Assembly: GCA_026388755.1 (NCBI GenBank)
Contig: JAPLJE010000034.1
Span: forward strand, 1-7,606
DNA length: 7,606 nucleotides
Origin: Deltaproteobacteria bacterium
GTDB lineage: Bacteria > Desulfobacterota > Desulfobacteria > Desulfobacterales > Desulfatirhabdiaceae
Direction of reading: 5' to 3'
The notes beneath the pieces are model-generated. The model did not search any database, had not been told where the DNA came from, and saw only the letters and a list, made by a program, of their open reading frames with translations. A program made the position numbers and the translations under genes. Shown here in pieces: positions 4,969 through 7,606 of the stretch; the first letter of the stretch is position 1, and the number at the start of each line of letters is the position of its first letter.

Positions 4969-7606
4969 AAATCTGAATCCTTTTCCCGCCGCGGATTTCC
5001 GAAAACAGCGCTTTCCGCATGGAGTCCAGGTAACGCTCCACATCGGACTCATCGGCAAGCCAGGCCTTATCAAAGGGGATCGGGATGGATTTTAGATTTT
5101 TCATTTTAATCACTGGTGCAGGTGGTTTTTCACTGACAAAATCTTTTTTTGTGTAGTCAGTAAGTCCCGTGACTGGCGATCCGTGTTCATCAGGGGCCAT
5201 CTGTCGCTCACTTAGCTTTACCAGAAGCTTCGGGTAGTCCGTCTCCTCGAAGCGTCGCAGCGTATCGCGAATCACGGCAATCAACTTTTGCCGCTCCACC
5301 GACTGGGTAAACTCCGTGAATGGCCGGGTGATCTGTCCCTGCTGTTCCAAAGCGAGGCCGGTAAATTCAGCCATGCCACACAGCCGATCCTTAAGCGCCT
5401 GGGCGGCATCCCTGGCTATGGATATCTCTACTTCGATCTGTGCCGTTATTTTTTCCTGCAGGGTGTCAACCAGGATCTTCACCTGCTGCATGTGGTTTCC
5501 CTTGAAACATTCCGGATCAGCCAGCACCCTGATCAAGTCACTATCCGTCAGTAAACAGCCATCAGTGCCGTTCTGCTGATAACTGATAACTGATGGCTGA
5601 TGGCTGATATAATGAAAGTTCGGCTCCTGCACCTGAATAAATTTGCGGGCGTTCTCGAAGATGTCTTTTTGTGGGCCGCTCATGAATTTGCGGATCGGAT
5701 CGATGACTTTCTCCTTCAGATCCAGCAATGCATCTTCCTGGCTTACCAAGCCGGTGATATGCCAGGTGTAGGGTTTGCTGCTCAGCCCCTTCAGCTTTTC
5801 AATCACCGGGGTCAGCGCATTCAGGAAAGGATATCGCGATGACTGCGAAGCCAGAGGCTCCAGTTGATGGATCATTTCCAGCAGGGCAGCACTGGTTTCC
5901 TTGCCAAGCGCCTTGGCTTCACCGGCGCGGGGCGGGGCGTCGAAAAAGTCTTCAAAGAATTCCTTAAGGCTTCGAATCTGAGAGGCGGTGAAATCGATCT
6001 GTGGCTCCAGCACAAGATTGCCATGTCCGTGCGAGTTTCGCAGGGCGCGTTCCAGGTTGTCATCCTCAAGAAGGTTGCCGTCGGCCCGGACCTCCACCTT
6101 GCCGCGGGCGCAGAGGTTGGCAAGGGTGCAGAGCACGGCTGCGTAGTACCAGCCGTAGGGCTTGCGTGCAAAATTCTCCAGCAGGTTCTTCAGCGTCGTG
6201 CGCACGCCGCTTCGGTTATTGCTCTGGATGAAAGCCAGCAGTTCCTGCTCCGATTCTGATAGAGTTGTGGCATCGTTTGCAAACAGCCCGTCCTGGGAAT
6301 GCTTGAGGCATTTGGCGACATCGTTTTCGGTATAGGGTATCCCGCGCAGCATGCGCAGATTCGGATAGGTCCGCGTGATGAGTTCATGAAAACCGCGCGT
6401 GATCCGGGTCTGCGGATCTTCTCCGCAGATCTCGATCTCACTGCCTGCCACAAAGAGCTTGGCTTTGCCGAGCAGGCTCAGGATGCACAGCTTAAGCTCC
6501 GCGTAGCGCTCCTGGTTCTGGAAGCCCTTGTCTGTCAGGATGCGTTTGACCGCTTCTTGCTGCGTGATGGAGACGTTCTGGCGGATGTATTTATCCGTCC
6601 GCTTGTACATCAGGATGTCGCGTACCAGGCGGTCATCCGGCGGCATCACGACCAGCAGCTCGTCCCGCCCCATGTTCTGGGACCGTAGAATGGATTCGCT
6701 TTCCGCATTTTCGTGAAACGGGGTGATGACATGAATGGCCAGTTCCTGTTCCCGGCCGTGCAGGCGGTCATCGAGCTTTCTGGAATAGGGGTAGTCCTGT
6801 CCGTTTTCATCAAAGCGGATCTTCTTGGTTTTGATAACGTGATCAAATACGATCTTTTCAAGCTCTGCGGCGACATCGGCGGTTTCAACGTCGGAATTTT
6901 TGATCTCCTGCTCGACGTCTTTTTCTTCGTCGGTAAGGTATCCGTAAAGATCCCCACTTCGCTGGATATACGTCTGCTGTTCCAGCAGGTTGAGTGCTTC
7001 TTCAACCTGCTTGCGGAGCAGCGGCAGATCCTGATTAAAGCCATCCAGCATCAGCACACACAGGTTGCGCAGTGTCGGCTTGAATTCCTTCATGTACTTG
7101 ACCAGGAAAAGGGTCTTCAGCAGGCGAATGGCGAATGGGCTTTCCAGATGTTTCTCGGACTGCAGAATGGCCCGCTGAATATTGGACTTCAGGGCCGTGC
7201 GAATCCCCTCGAACATCTGATCAAAGGTGGCAAGCTGCCCGATCTTGTGGTCGCCGATATGAATGGCCACCTGCTGGAATACACCGAGCATGGAGCGCTC
7301 GCCGACCGAGCTGTGTTTTCCTTCAAATGCGTTATGCTGCGACAGGTTTTGAATCGCGGACTGGAACATCGCAAACTGATAAGGGATAAACGGATAGCTG
7401 TGGATGAAGTGGTCCCTGTCCAGAAAGTTGCGGTAGGTCTGGGAGCCGTCCGCAAAGTCAAAAAGGGTTTTAAAATTGTTCGCCTCGTGATGATGGACTT
7501 CTGACAGCAGCCGGATTCCTTCGTCGTTTTTCATGAGCAGGCGTTTTTGAATCACTTCGGCAACATCGGCGCTGGTAAGCTTCATCCGGTTGGCAAAACG
7601 GGCCTG
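4967..7606 (-). CDS. brxC: BREX system P-loop protein BrxC (PglY-type ATPase), 5' end off window
   Basis: BrxC is the large AAA+ ATPase core of type 1 BREX, thought to act with PglX, BrxB and PglZ in recognising and blocking phage DNA. 879 codons are visible; the frame is open at the right edge, with seven codons (QARFANR) before the first in-window Met at 7585, so that Met is internal. Family proteins are about 1150-1250 aa, so the first roughly 300 residues with the Walker motifs are not seen. Numbered from Met 7585, family-like blocks are SYPFIPYQF (63-71) and HNAFEGKHSSVGERSML (84-100). The C-terminus, VERYLDSMRKALFSEIRGGKRIQI in two parts (VERYLDSMRKALFSEI, then RGGKRIQI), matches the native BrxC end, and the gene stops with TAG 4967-4969. 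An odd segment at residues 660-671 (ISHQPSVISYQQ) is coded by 7-bp repeats and looks like an in-frame insertion. No frameshift is seen. Confidence 0.94.
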   Translation of the reverse strand, partial: QARFANRMKLTSADVAEVIQKRLLMKNDEGIRLLSEVHHHEANNFKTLFDFADGSQTYRNFLDRDHFIHSYPFIPYQFAMFQSAIQNLSQHNAFEGKHSSVGERSMLGVFQQVAIHIGDHKIGQLATFDQMFEGIRTALKSNIQRAILQSEKHLESPFAIRLLKTLFLVKYMKEFKPTLRNLCVLMLDGFNQDLPLLRKQVEEALNLLEQQTYIQRSGDLYGYLTDEEKDVEQEIKNSDVETADVAAELEKIVFDHVIKTKKIRFDENGQDYPYSRKLDDRLHGREQELAIHVITPFHENAESESILRSQNMGRDELLVVMPPDDRLVRDILMYKRTDKYIRQNVSITQQEAVKRILTDKGFQNQERYAELKLCILSLLGKAKLFVAGSEIEICGEDPQTRITRGFHELITRTYPNLRMLRGIPYTENDVAKCLKHSQDGLFANDATTLSESEQELLAFIQSNNRSGVRTTLKNLLENFARKPYGWYYAAVLCTLANLCARGKVEVRADGNLLEDDNLERALRNSHGHGNLVLEPQIDFTASQIRSLKEFFEDFFDAPPRAGEAKALGKETSAALLEMIHQLEPLASQSSRYPFLNALTPVIEKLKGLSSKPYTWHITGLVSQEDALLDLKEKVIDPIRKFMSGPQKDIFENARKFIQVQEPNFHYISHQPSVISYQQNGTDGCLLTDSDLIRVLADPECFKGNHMQQVKILVDTLQEKITAQIEVEISIARDAAQALKDRLCGMAEFTGLALEQQGQITRPFTEFTQSVERQKLIAVIRDTLRRFEETDYPKLLVKLSERQMAPDEHGSPVTGLTDYTKKDFVSEKPPAPVIKMKNLKSIPIPFDKAWLADESDVERYLDSMRKALFSEIRGGKRIQI
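5576..5608. repeat. 7-bp tandem repeat array inside brxC
   Basis: On the plus strand the units are CTGATAA, CTGATAA, CTGATGG, CTGATGG and a partial CTGAT, 33 bp in all. The array is read in frame on the minus strand as ISHQPSVISYQ within brxC. It resembles the CTGATAACTGATAACTGATGG type of dispersed repeat that I recall from intergenic regions of several proteobacteria. The surrounding BrxC sequence resumes a family-like course at DPECFKGN, so the array probably sits in a surface loop. Confidence 0.8.

Noticed and set aside
6713..7504. Plus-strand open frame of 263 codons opposite brxC
   Set aside because: The minus frame here carries the most conserved BrxC blocks; the plus frame is a shadow.

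Overview
The window is the middle of a type 1 BREX phage-defence locus. All genes read on the minus strand, so transcription runs from high to low coordinates. In transcription order they are brxC (5' end off the window), a small-gap downstream AlbA_2/HATPase regulator of the COG2865 (RecG-like) type, and pglX/brxX (3' end off the window). The BREX assignment rests on BrxC- and PglX-type sequence, adenine-methyltransferase motifs in PglX and the brxC-to-pglX order. By family precedent brxA/brxB should lie beyond base 7606 and pglZ/brxL beyond base 1, but neither is visible.

Layout: 7606-4967 is brxC (879 codons visible, native stop present). 4957-3587 is the regulator, 9 bp after brxC, with its Shine-Dalgarno overlapping the brxC stop. 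3650-3423 holds an out-of-frame remnant of the regulator's last winged-helix domain. 3422-3226 is an AT-rich leader with two tandem palindromes 22 bp apart and small hairpins. 3225-1 is pglX (1075 codons visible, no internal stop, so the two in-window BREX genes look intact).

The most notable points are the apparently broken regulator (its C-terminal DNA-binding domain lies in another frame), operator-like palindromes between that regulator and pglX, a 33-bp array of 7-bp repeats expressed in frame inside brxC, a 10-bp tandem repeat that supplies the regulator's start codon, and a sharp drop in GC over the probable target-recognition half of pglX.

Organism: moderate GC (roughly 50-60% in the conserved gene parts, 32-42% in sampled lines of the variable pglX region) and the repeat types suggest an environmental Gram-negative bacterium, perhaps Desulfobacterota or Gammaproteobacteria. 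This is weak inference; no taxonomic marker is present. In the system as known, PglX methylates host DNA at a non-palindromic site and, with BrxC and the missing partners, blocks replication of unmethylated phage; the regulator probably controls expression.
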